Part shown: in pieces, positions 10,458 through 21,580 of the stretch
Layout: every line of letters begins with the position of its first letter
Numbering within the stretch: the stretch's first letter is position 1
From: Serripes groenlandicus
Taxonomy: Eukaryota > Mollusca > Bivalvia > Cardiida > Cardiidae
Direction of reading: 5' to 3'
Assembly: GCA_031761405.1 (NCBI GenBank)
Contig: JASEVX010000005.1
Location: 37,432,696 to 37,496,695 of the forward strand
Length of the DNA: 64,000 nt
The notes under the pieces: generated by a model
The model's database searches: none
What the model was told of the DNA's origin: nothing
What the model saw: only the letters and a program-made list of their open reading frames with translations
Position numbers and translations under genes: made by a program

Positions 10458-10870
10458 ACCCTTTCTCACATACCGACAATTATGCAGCAGACGACTTTGA
10501 AAACATATTGGCACAATTGTGAAATATATCCATAAATAAGAGTTTAATTATGTAATAGAGTTGAAAACATTGAGGCAACCACATAATTATCACGATACTT
10601 ATCTGACTAACTAGTTAACCACATACATATCACGATACGTATCTGATGAACTAGTTACATAAGACGTTAACCACTTAATATATATCAAAAATGGCATTAT
10701 GTAGGTATCTGTTGGCAGTAGTGGGCAGTAACATAGACTTGCTTGTATTGACATAAGTATCTGTTAACATCAAAATTAACGATTAATCAGATATTTATTG
10801 TTATAATTAAGTGACTAACTAGTTATATAACGTGATAATTAAGTGGTTATGTGGTGCCAGAAGTATGCCA
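10458..10870. mobile_element. MITE remnant interrupted by a second inverted-repeat element
   Basis: 10458-10520 is the family left end (TAACCCTTTCTCACATACC, GCAGACGACTTTGAAAAC). Within it, 10573-10859 is an inverted repeat of another kind: GGCAACCACATAATTATCAC with TAACTAGTTA at left, against TAACTAGTTATATAACGTG and GTGGTTATGTGGTGCC at right. This suggests a nested insertion. Confidence 0.5.
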
Positions 10871-11285
10871 CCATAGTTTTGACAAACAATATCAGAAAAA
10901 GGGACAATATGGCTAAACTTGCTTAAAAGAAACTCTTTCCATTGTTAAAAAAACTGTGGTAATGGTTTGTTTAAAAATCTGTAAGACATTCGTAAATATT
11001 CCGACGTTTTATTGTTAACTACATTTAAACTCATTTACTATCAATATTATCATTGTTATCTGTAATAAATATTTCAGTCTATGTGTTGTTTGATGTTTGT
11101 ACCTAGTATATCAATGACTTAATCAATGACTACTCAACAAGTTGTTACTAGACTTTTCCGTAATCCCACAAGCGTTCGTAGAACATTATGCTCGCCGTAT
11201 AACAGTGCTCATTGTTTCTCAATGTGTCAAGAACGCGAATGAAGCAAGCTCTTTCAACAATACAGCATACATCATAGATCATATC

Positions 11286-11544
11286 AGCCGTTTCGCGAGA
11301 AAACCAACATTGTGGACTCTGCGTAAAATATTGACTGGATCAGCCTAAGCATGCCGCGCAGGCTAACCCGGACAGACACTTTTCGCCTCCTGTGGATTTT
11401 CTGTTTCAGGAATCATTACTCTTTACCTCTTCTCCCCCTGAGAAGGAATATGTCTGCCCGGATTAGCCTGCGCGGTTTGCGCAGGCTGATCTGGGTAGAT
11501 ACATTACGCACAGGCCATAATGTTGGTTTTCTCGTGGAAAGGCT
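11286..11544. mobile_element. Foldback element, ~259 bp, copy 2
   Basis: Same family as 8675-8930. AGCCGTTTCGCGAGAAAACC at left is inverse to GGTTTTCTCGTGGAAAGGCT at right. Inside, CGCGCAGGCTAACCCGG pairs with CCGGATTAGCCTGCGCG. Two short ORFs overlapping it are artefacts. Confidence 0.85.
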
Positions 11545-11567
11545 AATTTATTATTAGATACGCGTAT

Positions 11568-11955
11568 TTATACCTTTTCCGCATATAGACGGAAGTTAAC
11601 GCAGTTTCAGGGGGCGATTTTTGAAAACATGGTGGTAAAAGATGAAATTGCTCATTTAACCACTATGTTAAAAACAATTTTTCATTGTGTCCAAAGTAGT
11701 CTTAGACTTTAAAAATGTTAGTAATGGATTATCCTCATTGTCGCTCAGGAGTGCTGGGTAAGCATTATGAGTGATCCGCTAGTGTCAGAACAAATGGACC
11801 AGCATTTCTGGTACTTTACCCAGAAAAACGGCGTGATATAACTGAAACATTGTTGAGAGTGACGTAAAACACCGTAAAAACAAACAAACAAACGAACAAG
11901 CAAACAAACACAGTCGTCTGCTACAGATTTGTCGTATATGGGAAACGGTTAATAA
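11568..11955. mobile_element. MITE with a nested SINE 3' tail
   Basis: Outer ends are ACCTTTTCCGCATATAGACG and CGTATATGGGAAACGGTTAA, with CAGTCGTCTGCTACAG inside the right end. About 11740-11910 interrupts it with a SINE 3' region (TCCGCTAGTGTCAGAACAAA, GGCGTGATATAACTGAAAC, GTGACGTAAAACACCG) and a tail of repeated CAAA. Confidence 0.65.
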
Positions 11956-12009
11956 AGAAATAGAATTTATAATTTCGAAATAATGTCATCACTGGTGTTA
12001 TACAAGTAA

Positions 12010-13520
12010 TAACAGATCCTTCTTACTGGACTGATGCCATTGGAGGGTGTGTTTACTTCTGGTCCGGACTCTAGAGTAGGATTTATGCCTATCTAATTTA
12101 CCCTTTCCTGCTTGTAGACGCATTCTGACGCCTCTGCTGGTCCGGACTCTAGAATAAGATTTATACCTATCTTATTAACCCTTTCTCGCTTGTAGACGCA
12201 TTCTGACACCTCTGCTGGTCCGGACTCTAGAGGAAGATTTATACCTATCTAAATAACCCTTTCTCGCTTGTAGACGCATTCTGACGACTCTGCTGGTCCG
12301 TACTCTAGAGTAAGATTTATACCTATCTAAATAACCCTTTGCCGCTTGTAGACGCCTCTGCTGGTCCGGACTATAAAGTAAGATTTATACCTATCTAATT
12401 AACCCTTTCTCGCTTATAGACGCCTCTGCTGGTCCGGACTCTAGAATAAGATTTATGCCTATCTAATTAACCCTTTCTCGCTTGTAGACGCATTCTGACG
12501 CCTCTGCTGGTCCGGACTCTAGAGTAAGATTTATGCCTATCTAATTAACCCTTTCTCGCTTGTAGACGCATTCTGACGACTCTGCTGGTCCGGACTCTAG
12601 AGTAAGATTTATACCTATCTAATTAACCCTTTCTCGCTTGTAGACGCATTCTGACGCCTCTGCTGGTCCGGACTCTAGAGTAAGATTTATGCCTATCTAA
12701 TTAACGTTTTCTCGCTTGTAGTCGCATTCTGACGCCTCTGCTGGTCCGGACTCTAGAGTAAGATTTATACCTATCTAATTAACCCTTTCCCGCTTGTAGA
12801 CGCATTCTGGCGCCTCTGCTGGTCCGGACTCTAGAGTAAGATTTATGCCTATCTAATACACCCTTTCTCGCTTTTAGACGCATTCTGACGCCTCTGCTGG
12901 TCCGGACTCTAGAGTAAGATTTATGCCTATCTAATTAACGTTTTCTCGCTTGTAGTCGCATTCTGACGCCTCTGCTGGTCCGGACTCTAGAGTAAGATTT
13001 ATACCTATATAATTAACCCTTTCCCGCTTGTAGACGCATTCTGGCGCCTCTGCTGGTCCGGACTCTAGAGTAAGATTTATGCCTATCTAATTAACCCTTT
13101 CCCGCTTGTAGACGCCTCTGCTGGTAGAGTAGTCGTAGAGCGTCTGCCTCGGTAAAAGGAGATATAGCTCATAATGAAAGATACATCTTGACTGATGCCA
13201 ATGAAGGGTGTGTTTACTTCTGGTCCGGACTCTAGAGTAAGATTTATGCCTATCTAATTAACCCTTTCTCACTTGTAGACGCATTCTGACGCCTCTGCTG
13301 GTCCGGACTCTAGAGTAAGATTTATGCCTATCTAATTAACCCTTTCCCGCTTGTAGACGCCTCTGCTGGTAGAGTAGTCGTAGAGCGTCTGCCTCGGTGA
13401 AAGGAGATATTGCTAATAATGGCAGATCCATCCTGACTGATGCCATTGAAGGGTGTTTGTACGTCTGGTCCGGACTCTAGAATAAGATTTATACCTATCT
13501 AAAAAAACCTTTCCCGCTTG
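12010..13520. repeat. 78-bp minisatellite built from a MITE end
   Basis: The unit is about 78 bp: AACCCTTTCTCGCTTGTAGA, CGCATTCTGACGCCTCTGCT, GGTCCGGACTCTAGAGTAAG and ATTTATGCCTATCTAATT. About 18 units are present. Two longer inserts at about 13120-13202 and 13366-13465 carry GTAGAGCGTCTGCCTCGGT and TGATGCCAATGAAGGGTGTG, part of which also opens the array at 12030-12060. The first 40 bp of the unit equal the MITE left end that begins at 13505. Confidence 0.9.
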
Positions 13521-13725
13521 AAGACGCAATTCTAACGCCTCTGCAGCAGACGACTTTTGAAAACATTATGGCAAAAGGAGAAATTGCTCATAATGAACAA
13601 TTTGTCCATTTGCCACAATGTTTTCAACTTGATTAAATAATAATCATTTCATTTAAATAGTTTTTCCATATTTTTGTTTAGATAATTACAAAGTGCAGTG
13701 TTATTGTCTGTGAGAAAAGGTTAAC
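13505..13725. mobile_element. MITE (CCCTTTCCC family) at the right edge of the 78-bp array
   Basis: Left end AACCTTTCCCGCTTGAAGAC, then GCAGACGACTTTTGAAAAC, an internal hairpin GAAATTGCTCATAATGAAC, and right end GTCTGTGAGAAAAGGTTAAC. It is probably the source of the repeat unit to its left. Confidence 0.7.
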
Positions 13726-13851
13726 ATCAGACCTAAACTTCGCTGCAATAGCAGACGCTTGTTTTCGCATGTACCGAAGTATGTTGGTCTGATTTCAATG
13801 AGATTGCATATGTGCCAAGCATAAACCTTTGTGATGCGTAGTGAACGTTGA

Positions 13852-14140
13852 TTGTTTGGGGTTTAACGCCGTTTTCAACATTTTTAAGTAATATCACGGC
13901 AACCAGTTCACCTACTCATGTGTTTCCTGGCTATCTTACACCAGTACTCCACACAACATTCTTTCCAAGCAACTGGCTGCTTTTCCACATATACTGTTAG
14001 CCCATTGGTGGAAGACGAATAACGCTTGTCACAGTGACTTTCGTCAAACGTGGGAAAGAATGTTGGCCGAGCTGGGGTTCGAACTCACAACCCCTTGATT
14101 GACAGCTCTAGTCGCTATCGACTGAGCTACCGGGGCTCGG
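13852..14140 (-). mobile_element. tRNA-derived SINE (family 1), minus strand, full length
   Basis: On the minus strand: CGAGCCCCGGTAGCTCAGTC (A box), TTGTGAGTTCGAACCCC (B box), GGCCAACATTCTTTCCCACG, AGCAGCCAGTTGCTTGG, GTACTGGTGTAAGATAGCC, and 3' end GAAAACGGCGTTAAACCCC before a CAAA-type tail. This is the best-preserved member in the window. Confidence 0.85.
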
Positions 14141-14285
14141 CCGTAGTAAATGTAAATAAGCGTATACTGTGCATGTAGTATCAGTCAACTAACATATAAA
14201 GACTTCACACAATTTGCCCAATTTCATTGAATACTATAAGCACATATATGCACGCTTTTATTAGTGACATGTGAGCAATTCCCGC

Positions 14286-14515
14286 CATACTGCACCAGGG
14301 GGTGTAGTGGTAGATCGTCTGCCTCGGGTAAGGGAGATCGCGGGTTCGATCCCTTGCCGGGTCATACTAAAGACTTTTCAAATGGTAGTAATGGTTGCCC
14401 TCCAGTGCACTCAGGGATAGCTGGTGTCAAGTTAAATGGACCAGTGAAACTAGAACGCCGTGAAATCACTGAAACATAGTTGAAAGCGGCGTAAAATACG
14501 AAACAAAGAAACCAA
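14286..14515 (+). mobile_element. tRNA-derived SINE (family 2), plus strand
   Basis: Head GGTGTAGTGGTAGATCGTCT (A box, from about 14301) and GGGTTCGATCCC (B box, 14342-14353). The body includes AGGGATAGCTGGTGTCAAG, and the 3' end AGAACGCCGTGAAATCACTG with AAAGCGGCGTAAAATACG. It lies head to head with the SINE at 13852-14140. Confidence 0.85.
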
Positions 14516-14519
14516 CATA

Positions 14520-15600
14520 CTGCAAGATTTATGAACAAGCAAGGGGGTGGGCGGAGGTGTGGAGATTATGAATCAACGTGTTTACAACACACATTAAACA
14601 ATAGGTTGCTCGTTTATATACATTGAAACATTGAGAAACGATATTCTTCATCAATGTATACAAACTATGACAGATCCAGACAATGATTTCAGGTGGGAAA
14701 AAATACCTATTCATTCTTAAACTCAGCTAAGGATAAAATGAGTCAAGAGTTAAGCGTGGTGTCAACTGGAGATGAATGAAAAGTGCCAAGCCAACGAAAG
14801 AAGAAATTGAGAAACTTGATAAAAATATATCGAGCATGAAAATATATCGAGCCCGCTTAAAAGACCAGTCAATTGTATCAGTCCATACTTTGTCAAGTAG
14901 AAGTTATACAAAAAGAAATTATACATCTTGGCTTTGCACCATGGTGAAAATGTGAGCCAATTTATCTGTAAAAGAAGATTTCCAAATGCAAGCAGTAGTA
15001 ACAGCAAGCACGCACCTACACTGGTATGTCATCGACAAATATTAAATTGCATTCATTGCTCATCGGAGGCCGTTGTAAAAAAATGTCAATATTTTCTTGC
15101 TGAAGTTTTTGTTATACTCTGCACTTCTGCAAATACTAAGTAATGTTTGAGCCTCTTTAGATGTGTAGTGGATTCCGAAACGAATTCAACCAGACATGCA
15201 AGGTTTCAGAAAAGATATATAAAGGGAAGCCACTAATGTGAATAACAACAAATAAAGTACTGGTCATCTCCCTTTGACCATATATTTCTTCCAAGATGTA
15301 AATACTTTTAATTATTAGTAAATATATATGTCTGGATAAGCAAGCCACAAGCTACATGTTTTATGTGTTTTACGTGCTCAAAGTTAATACAGAAATATCA
15401 GGACAAACACTACACACACTACAACAAAGAGAGATATCTGAAAAACAAACAATGACCAAAAGGAGTTATTGATCTTGCGCACTGAAATTCAACAAATTAC
15501 AAGATATCTATATAACTCAGAACAACACAAAACATTACATACACCTTATCAATGTTATTATTATCTTAGAAATTTGTAGTCTAGTTTCCAAACCAGCGTT
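14520..15600. other. No supported gene
   Basis: A 59-codon plus-strand ORF at 14776-14955 (starts MKSAKPTKEEIEKLDKNISS) has a protein-like, charged composition and could be a fragment of a transposon ORF, but it ends quickly and I recognise nothing. The remainder is AT-rich unique sequence. Confidence 0.35.
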
Positions 15601-15839
15601 ACAACACCTTTTAGCACAAGCCACACGAACATCGACTTTGGGAGGGTTTGAAATTAATCACACGTCTACGATCGGATGGCGTCACTATATAATTGTGTGT
15701 GGTAGAATCCGTTCTTATGGGATATCTAGGCGACTTGGGTGACCGAATGGCGGACAGGAAAGATCCTGAACATTCTTCAAGGAGGTGCAAACTGGTCTCG
15801 GTCTTCGCTGGTCGCAAATCAAGAACTATCCCTTCTTCC

Positions 15840-16015
15840 CATGGTACGTTTTATGATTTGTTTTATTGGGTTTGTATGCCGCTTTTAACATTATTTCAGT
15901 TACATCACGGCGACAGTTCACTTATTCATGATCCCTGGGTAAACAAACCAGTACTAGGCTAGAAAATGTGCCTTGCCCAAGGGCACTCCACCATGACCGC
16001 ACGTTTTATGAAGTC
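15840..16015 (-). mobile_element. SINE (family 3) 3' portion, minus strand
   Basis: Shares CATGATCCCTGGGTAAACA, AACCAGTACTAGGCTAGAA and TGCCTTGCCCAAGGGCACT with the fuller copy at 24240-24445. It also has a family-1-like 3' end in inverse (GTATGCCGCTTTTAACATT). The tRNA head is missing. A duplicated segment, AGGTCAACTTGTGATGTTTC (16023) and AGGTCAACTTGTAATGTTTC (16083), follows immediately. Confidence 0.65.
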
Positions 16016-16408
16016 TACAAGTAGGTCAACTTGTGATGTTTCACGAAGATCAGCCTGCACATCTAATCCTTGTCTACATATAGGTCAACTTGTAATGTTT
16101 CACGAAGATCGGCCTGCACATCTAATCTTGTTCTACACCGTTCGCTATTCATGTATTTTTATGAATTTAGCTGGATACGGGTTAATATAAGTTTGAAAAT
16201 TTAATAAAAAAATAAATATAATCCCCGAAACATTATCTTATTCTTTTATCTACTTTTATCTAGTCACATTTCCTATAAATGCTTAATTCTACTCAAATAT
16301 AATATAACAGACAAAATCTTCTAAAACGAGTCAAGTCCAATACACACATATATGGCTATATAATTACACAAAATATTATATATAACTCACATGTAGTTTC
16401 TCCTTTAG

Positions 16409-16462
16409 TCACCAATGTATCTTGAAGATGCGTCATTTGAAGTCGACATCATCAGAGAAAAG
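16409..16462 (+). CDS. Possible isolated exon
   Basis: TTTCTCCTTTAG precedes a 54-nt open stretch reading SPMYLEDASFEVDIIREK, then AAG|GTTAGA. Phase 0 at both ends would be compatible with the phase-0 start of the exon at 30184, but other exons could lie between. The donor is weak. This is listed only because composition and both borders look exon-like. Confidence 0.3.
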
Positions 16463-16784
16463 GTTAGACAGACCAATTAAATAAACATAAAATAACTATA
16501 TATTGGTTTACATTCGACTCTTTCTTTATATAGAAAAAAACAATACTAAAACAGGTTCTACTAAGTGTTCCTTTTTGGTTTTCGACCTTTTAGGTTTTGG
16601 TCCTTTCTGACCCCGATTCCAAAGGAGGAACTTATCTTTAAACATGTGTCTCAGAAACTGTGATTTATTTTTGTATATATATATACATAATACACATAGC
16701 ATTTATATATGATAACCTTGATTCTCAGACAATCATCAAGGAGATGACAACATTTAGGAAATAGAAACAAAAGAAGTATTATAA

Positions 16785-16995
16785 CTGTTCGATGTTGTAG
16801 TGGTTAGAACATCCGCCATTTCGCTCATCTTTTCTTTGAAATCAGTTCGATGTTGTAGTGGTTAGAACATCCGCCATTTCGCTCATCTTTTCTTTGAAAT
16901 CAACTCGGTGGTGCAGTTCGGTGGTGTAGTGGTTAGAACATCCGCATCGAGAGCGAGAGACAAGGTATTGATCCCTCATCGACTCACACCGAATA
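16785..16995 (+). mobile_element. Tandem tRNA-like SINE heads
   Basis: CGATGTTGTAGTGGTTAGAA with CATCCGCCATTTCGCTCATC occurs twice, 54 bp apart. A third version, TCGGTGGTGTAGTGGTTAG, runs on to a B-box-like GGTATTGATCCC and a poly(A) stretch. It looks like local triplication of a SINE head rather than a functional tRNA gene; the anticodon arm does not fold convincingly. Confidence 0.55.
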
Positions 16996-17059
16996 TTTAA
17001 AAAAAAAAACCCAGATAGTAGAAGCTTCTTACCTTGGCGCTTAGTGTTGCGGGGATGGC

Positions 17060-19792
17060 ATTACTTCTAATGCGTATGTATCAATAATACGTTATCTGAG
17101 GTACTACTAATGCGCATGTAACAGGAATACGTTATCTGAGGTACTATACATGCACATGTATCAGGAATACGTTATCTGAGGTACTACTTATGCGCATGTA
17201 TCAGGAATACATTATCTGAGGTACTATTAATGCGCATGTATCAGGCATACGTTATCTGCGGTACTATTAATGCGCATGTATCAGTACTACGTTATCTGAG
17301 GTACTTCTAATGCGCATGCATCAGGAATACGTTATCTGAGGTACTACTAATGCGCATGTATCAGTAATACTTATCTGAGGTACAAATAATGCGCATGTAT
17401 CAGGAATACGTAATATGAGGTACTACTAATGCGCATGCATCAGGAATACGTTATCTGAGGTACTACTAATGCGCATGTATCAGTAATACGTTATCTGAGG
17501 TACTACTTATGCGCATGCATCAGGAATACGTTATCTGAGGTACTATTAATGCGCATGCATCAGGAATACGTTATCTGAGGTACTATTAATGCGCGTGTAT
17601 CAGTAATACGTTATCTGAGGTACTATTAATGCGCATGCATCAGGAATACGTTATCTGCGGTACTATTAATGCGCATGTATCAGTAATACGTTATCTGAGG
17701 TACTACTAATGCGCATGCATCAGGAATACGTTATCTGAGGTATTACTAATGAGCATGTATCAGTAATACGTTATCTGAGGTACTACTAATGCGCATGCAT
17801 CAGGAATACGTTATCTGAGGTACTATTAATGCGCATGCATCAGGAATACGTTATCTGAGGTACTATTAATGCGCATGTATCAGGAATACGTTATCTGAGG
17901 TACTACTAATGCGCATGTATCAGGAATACGTTATCTGAAGTACTATTAATGAGCATGTATCAGGAATATGTTATCGGAGGTACTATTAATGAGCATGTAT
18001 CATGAATACGTTATCCGAGGTACTATTAATGCGCATGTATCATAAATACGTTATCCGAGGTACTTCTAATGCGCATGTATCAGGAATACGTTATATGAGG
18101 TACTATTAATGCGCATGTATCAAAAATACGTTATATGAGGTACTACTAATGCGCATGTATCAGGAATACGTTATATGAGGTACTATTAATGCGTATGTAT
18201 CAGGAATACGTTATCTGAGGTACTATTAATGCGCATGTATCAGGAATACGTTATCTGAGGTACTATTAATGCGCATGTATCAGGAATACGTTATCTGAGG
18301 TACTATTAATGTGCATGTATCAGAAATACGTTATATGAGGTACTACTAATGCGCATGTATCAGGAATACGTTATATGAGGTACTATTAATGCGTATGTAT
18401 CAGGAATACGTTATCTGAGGTACTATTAATGAGCATGTATCAGGAATACGTTATATGAGGTACTATTAATGCGCATGTATCAGGAATATGTTATCCGAGA
18501 TACTACTAATGCACATGTATCAGGAATACGTTATCTGCGGTACTAATAATGTGCATACATCAGGAATACGTTATCTGAGGTACTACTAATGCGCATGTAT
18601 CAGGAATACGTTATATAAGGTACTATTAATGAGCATGTATCAGGAATACGTTATATAAGGTACTATTAATGAGCATGTATCAGGAATACGTTATATGAGG
18701 TACTACTAATGCGCATGTATCAGGAATACGTTATCTGAGGTACTATTAATGCGCATGTATCAGGAATATGTTATCCGAGATACTACTAATGCACATGTAT
18801 CAGGAATACGTTATCTGCGGTACTAATAATGTGCATACATCAGGAATACGTTATCTGAGGTTCAATGAATGCGCATGTATCAGGAATACGTTATCTGCGG
18901 TACTACTAATGCGCATTTATTAGGAATACGTTATCTGAGGTTCAATAAATGCGCATGTATCAGGAATACGTTATCTGAGGTACTATTAATGCGCATGTAT
19001 CAGGAATACGTTATCTGCGGTACTACTGATGCGCTTGTATCAGGAATACGTTATCTGCGCATGTATCAGGAATACGTTATCTGAGGTACTACTAATGCGC
19101 ATGTATCAGTAATACGTTATCTGAGGTACTACTTATGCGCATGCATCAGGAATACGTTATCTGAGGTACTATTAATGCGCATGCATCAGGAATACGTTAT
19201 CTGAGGTACTATTAATGCGCGTGTATCAGTAATACGTTATCTGAGGTACTATTAATGTGCATGCATCAGGAATACGTTATCTAAGGTACTATTAATGCGC
19301 ATGTATCAGGAATACGTTATCCGAGGTACTATTAATGTGAATGTATCAGGAATACGTTATCTGAGGTACTATTAATGCACATGTATCAGGAATACGTTAT
19401 CAGAGGTACTACTAATGCGCATGTATCAGGAATATGTTATCTGAGGTACTACTAATGCGCATGTATCAGGAATATGTTATCTGAGGTACTATTAATGCGC
19501 ATGTATCAGGAATACGTTATCTGAGGTACTACTAATGCGCATGTATCAGGAATACGTTATCTGAGGTAATATTAATGCGCATGTATCAGGAATACGTTAT
19601 CTGAAGTTCAATAATGCGCATGTATCAGAGGTACTATTAATACGCGTGTATCAGGAATACGTTATCTGAGGTACTATTAATGTGCATGTATCAGGAATAC
19701 GTTATCTGAGGTACTATTAATGTGCATGTATCAGGAATATGTTATCTGAGGTACTATAAATGCACATGTATCATGTTATCTGCAGTACTATT
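17060..19792 (+). repeat. 40-bp minisatellite, about 68 units
   Basis: The unit is GGTACTATTAATGCGCATGT followed by ATCAGGAATACGTTATCTGA. Common variants are ACTACTAAT, CAGTAATACG, GCGCATGCAT and TTATATGAGG. Phase is kept exactly for long stretches (18001-19000) with isolated truncated units at about 17370, 19050 and 19615-19630. The short ORF inside it is an artefact of the repeat. Blocks of several units recur in the same variant order (for example around 18485-18570 and 18765-18850), so amplification also involved multi-unit segments. Confidence 0.97.
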
Positions 19793-19797
19793 ACCTT

Positions 19798-20508
19798 ACA
19801 GGACAAGAGGACCGTGATGGTCCTTAATCGCTCACATGATTTCATAGAAATCACTTAGTTTTCAATGTGCAACGCCCCTTGGTGATTAATCAGAAAGCAT
19901 GAAATGTCATCTTTATCAGGGATATACTGTAATAATATAGTACAGGTAACTGATCCGAAATACATTTGAAATAAAAGGTTTGGTGATTAATGACAAACCA
20001 TGAGTCTGACAAGCTGTGATTTATTCCTGAATATATACATAATACAAAGATAATTTACAGAATTAAGGAAAATAATTCCATTCATTAAGCAGATGAATGT
20101 TGAAAACATTGTGGGAACTTAAAACATAAAACATCGACTATAAGTGCTACTTTCCAAACAATAATTAACCTGTTTTCCTAATAACTTCTACATATGAGCT
20201 GATTGGGGAATTTGTTACAAATGTTTAAAGTCAAGAATCCAGGGACGTAGATAAGCGTCCCTGAAGAATCTGATCAGACTGTACAGACACACAGACTCAT
20301 TAGATCCTTCAATGTCCACCTTAAACAGTTTAGAAATAGTTTATGTGTATCCACACAACCTCAGTACATACAAATGTACATTATAATAAAGATATACATA
20401 ATACAAGTCATAACAAATTGTATAAATGTCTCAGCCCTGTCTTCACAAATGTACATTACAAGAAAGTTCTAGATATACAAGTCGCACCAAACATATCATA
20501 TTGTATAA
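19798..20508. other. DNA-element left end followed by unrecognised AT-rich sequence
   Basis: GGACAAGAGGACCGTGATGG and CCTTAATCGCTCACATG at 19801-19840 is a copy of the terminus seen at 20509. After it I find no gene. Two similar stretches, ACAAATGTACATTATAATAA (20368) and ACAAATGTACATTACAAGAA (20445), form a short direct duplication. Confidence 0.5.
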
Positions 20509-21580
20509 AACAAGAGGGCCATGATGTCCCTGGATCGCTCACCTGATTTCTTTCTTCTCTTTAGCTATATAAGCCCCGCCCCCTGTCGACCATAGTTTCC
20601 GACCAATCAGCTTGGCTTGAAGGAATCTGATAGAAGGTCAACCTAGGAACATTTCTACAAAATTATTTGAAAATACGCCTGACACTTTTGGAGGAGAAGA
20701 TTTTTTAAGTTTTCACTATAACCATATAATGCAAAATAGCCCTGCCCACTGGCGGCCATGTTTTTCGACCAATCAACATGGCTTGAAGGAATCTGATAGT
20801 GGGTGACTTAAGGAACATTTCTACAAAATTATTTGAAAATCGGCCTGACACTTTTGGAGAAGAAGATTTTTTAAGATTTCACTATAGCCATAAAATGTTA
20901 AAATAGCCCCGCCCCCCTGGCGGCCATGTTTTTCGAACAATCAACATGGCTTGAAGGAATCTGATAGTGGGTCACTTAAGGAACATTTCTACAAAATTAT
21001 TTGAAAATCGGCCCGACACTTTCGGGGGAGAAGATTTTTTAAGTTTTCACTATAGCCATATAAGGCAAAATAGCCCCGCCCCCTGGTGGTCATGTTTTTC
21101 GACCAATCAACATGGCTTGAAGGAATCTGATAGAGGGTCATCCAGGGAACATTTCTACAAACTTATTTGAAAATCGGCCTGACACTTTGGGAGGAGAAGA
21201 TTTTTTAAGTTTTCACTATAGCCATATAAGGCAAAATAGCCCCGCCCCCCCTGGCGGCCATGTTTTTCGACCAATCAATGTGGCTTGAAGGAATCTGAAA
21301 GTGGGTCACTTAGGGAACATTTCTACCAAATTATTTGAAAATCGGCCTGACACTTTCGGAGAAGAAGATTTTTTAAATTTTCACTAGTTTTTTTCGTTTC
21401 GTTGCCATGGCAACCAGAATTCTGCATGGATCCCAAAATTTTTAAGGAATTCTCGTGAGGACATTGAGAGGATGCTTTCTGTGAAGTTTCATCCCAGTTG
21501 ACCCACCGGTTACAGAGGAGAAAATGTTGACGGACGACGGACGCCGGACCTTGAGCACTTCGTGCACAGGTGAGCTAACA
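20509..21580 (+). mobile_element. DNA-transposon-like element with five internal ~166-bp repeats
   Basis: The left terminus is AACAAGAGGGCCATGATGTC with CTGGATCGCTCACCTG. Inside, five units of about 166 bp each contain GCCCCGCCCCCTGGCGGCCA, CCAATCAACATGGCTTGAAG, AATCTGATAGTGGGTCAC and GAAGATTTTTTAAGTTTTC; the CCAATCA marks lie at about 20603, 20770, 20936, 21101 and 21270. The right part includes TTGCCATGGCAACC, GACGGACGACGGACGCCGG and GTGCACAGGTGAGCTAACA, ending in the partial inverse of the start. It has no ORF and looks non-autonomous. Confidence 0.75.

Noticed and set aside
11351..11557. 68-codon ORF
   Set aside because: It lies inside the second foldback element copy.
14286..14360. Possible functional tRNA gene (good A and B boxes)
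   Set aside because: The sequence continues into a SINE body with a 3' tail; acceptor stem pairing and anticodon arm are not convincing. The same applies to the heads at 7145, 14140, 24440, 29260, 29657 and 41052.
15693..15962. 89-codon plus-strand ORF
   Set aside because: Its second half is SINE sequence and the first half has no recognisable domain or splice support.
18869..19084. 71-codon ORF in the 40-bp array
   Set aside because: It follows directly from the repeat sequence; 40 is not a multiple of three and the reading frame closes after a few units.
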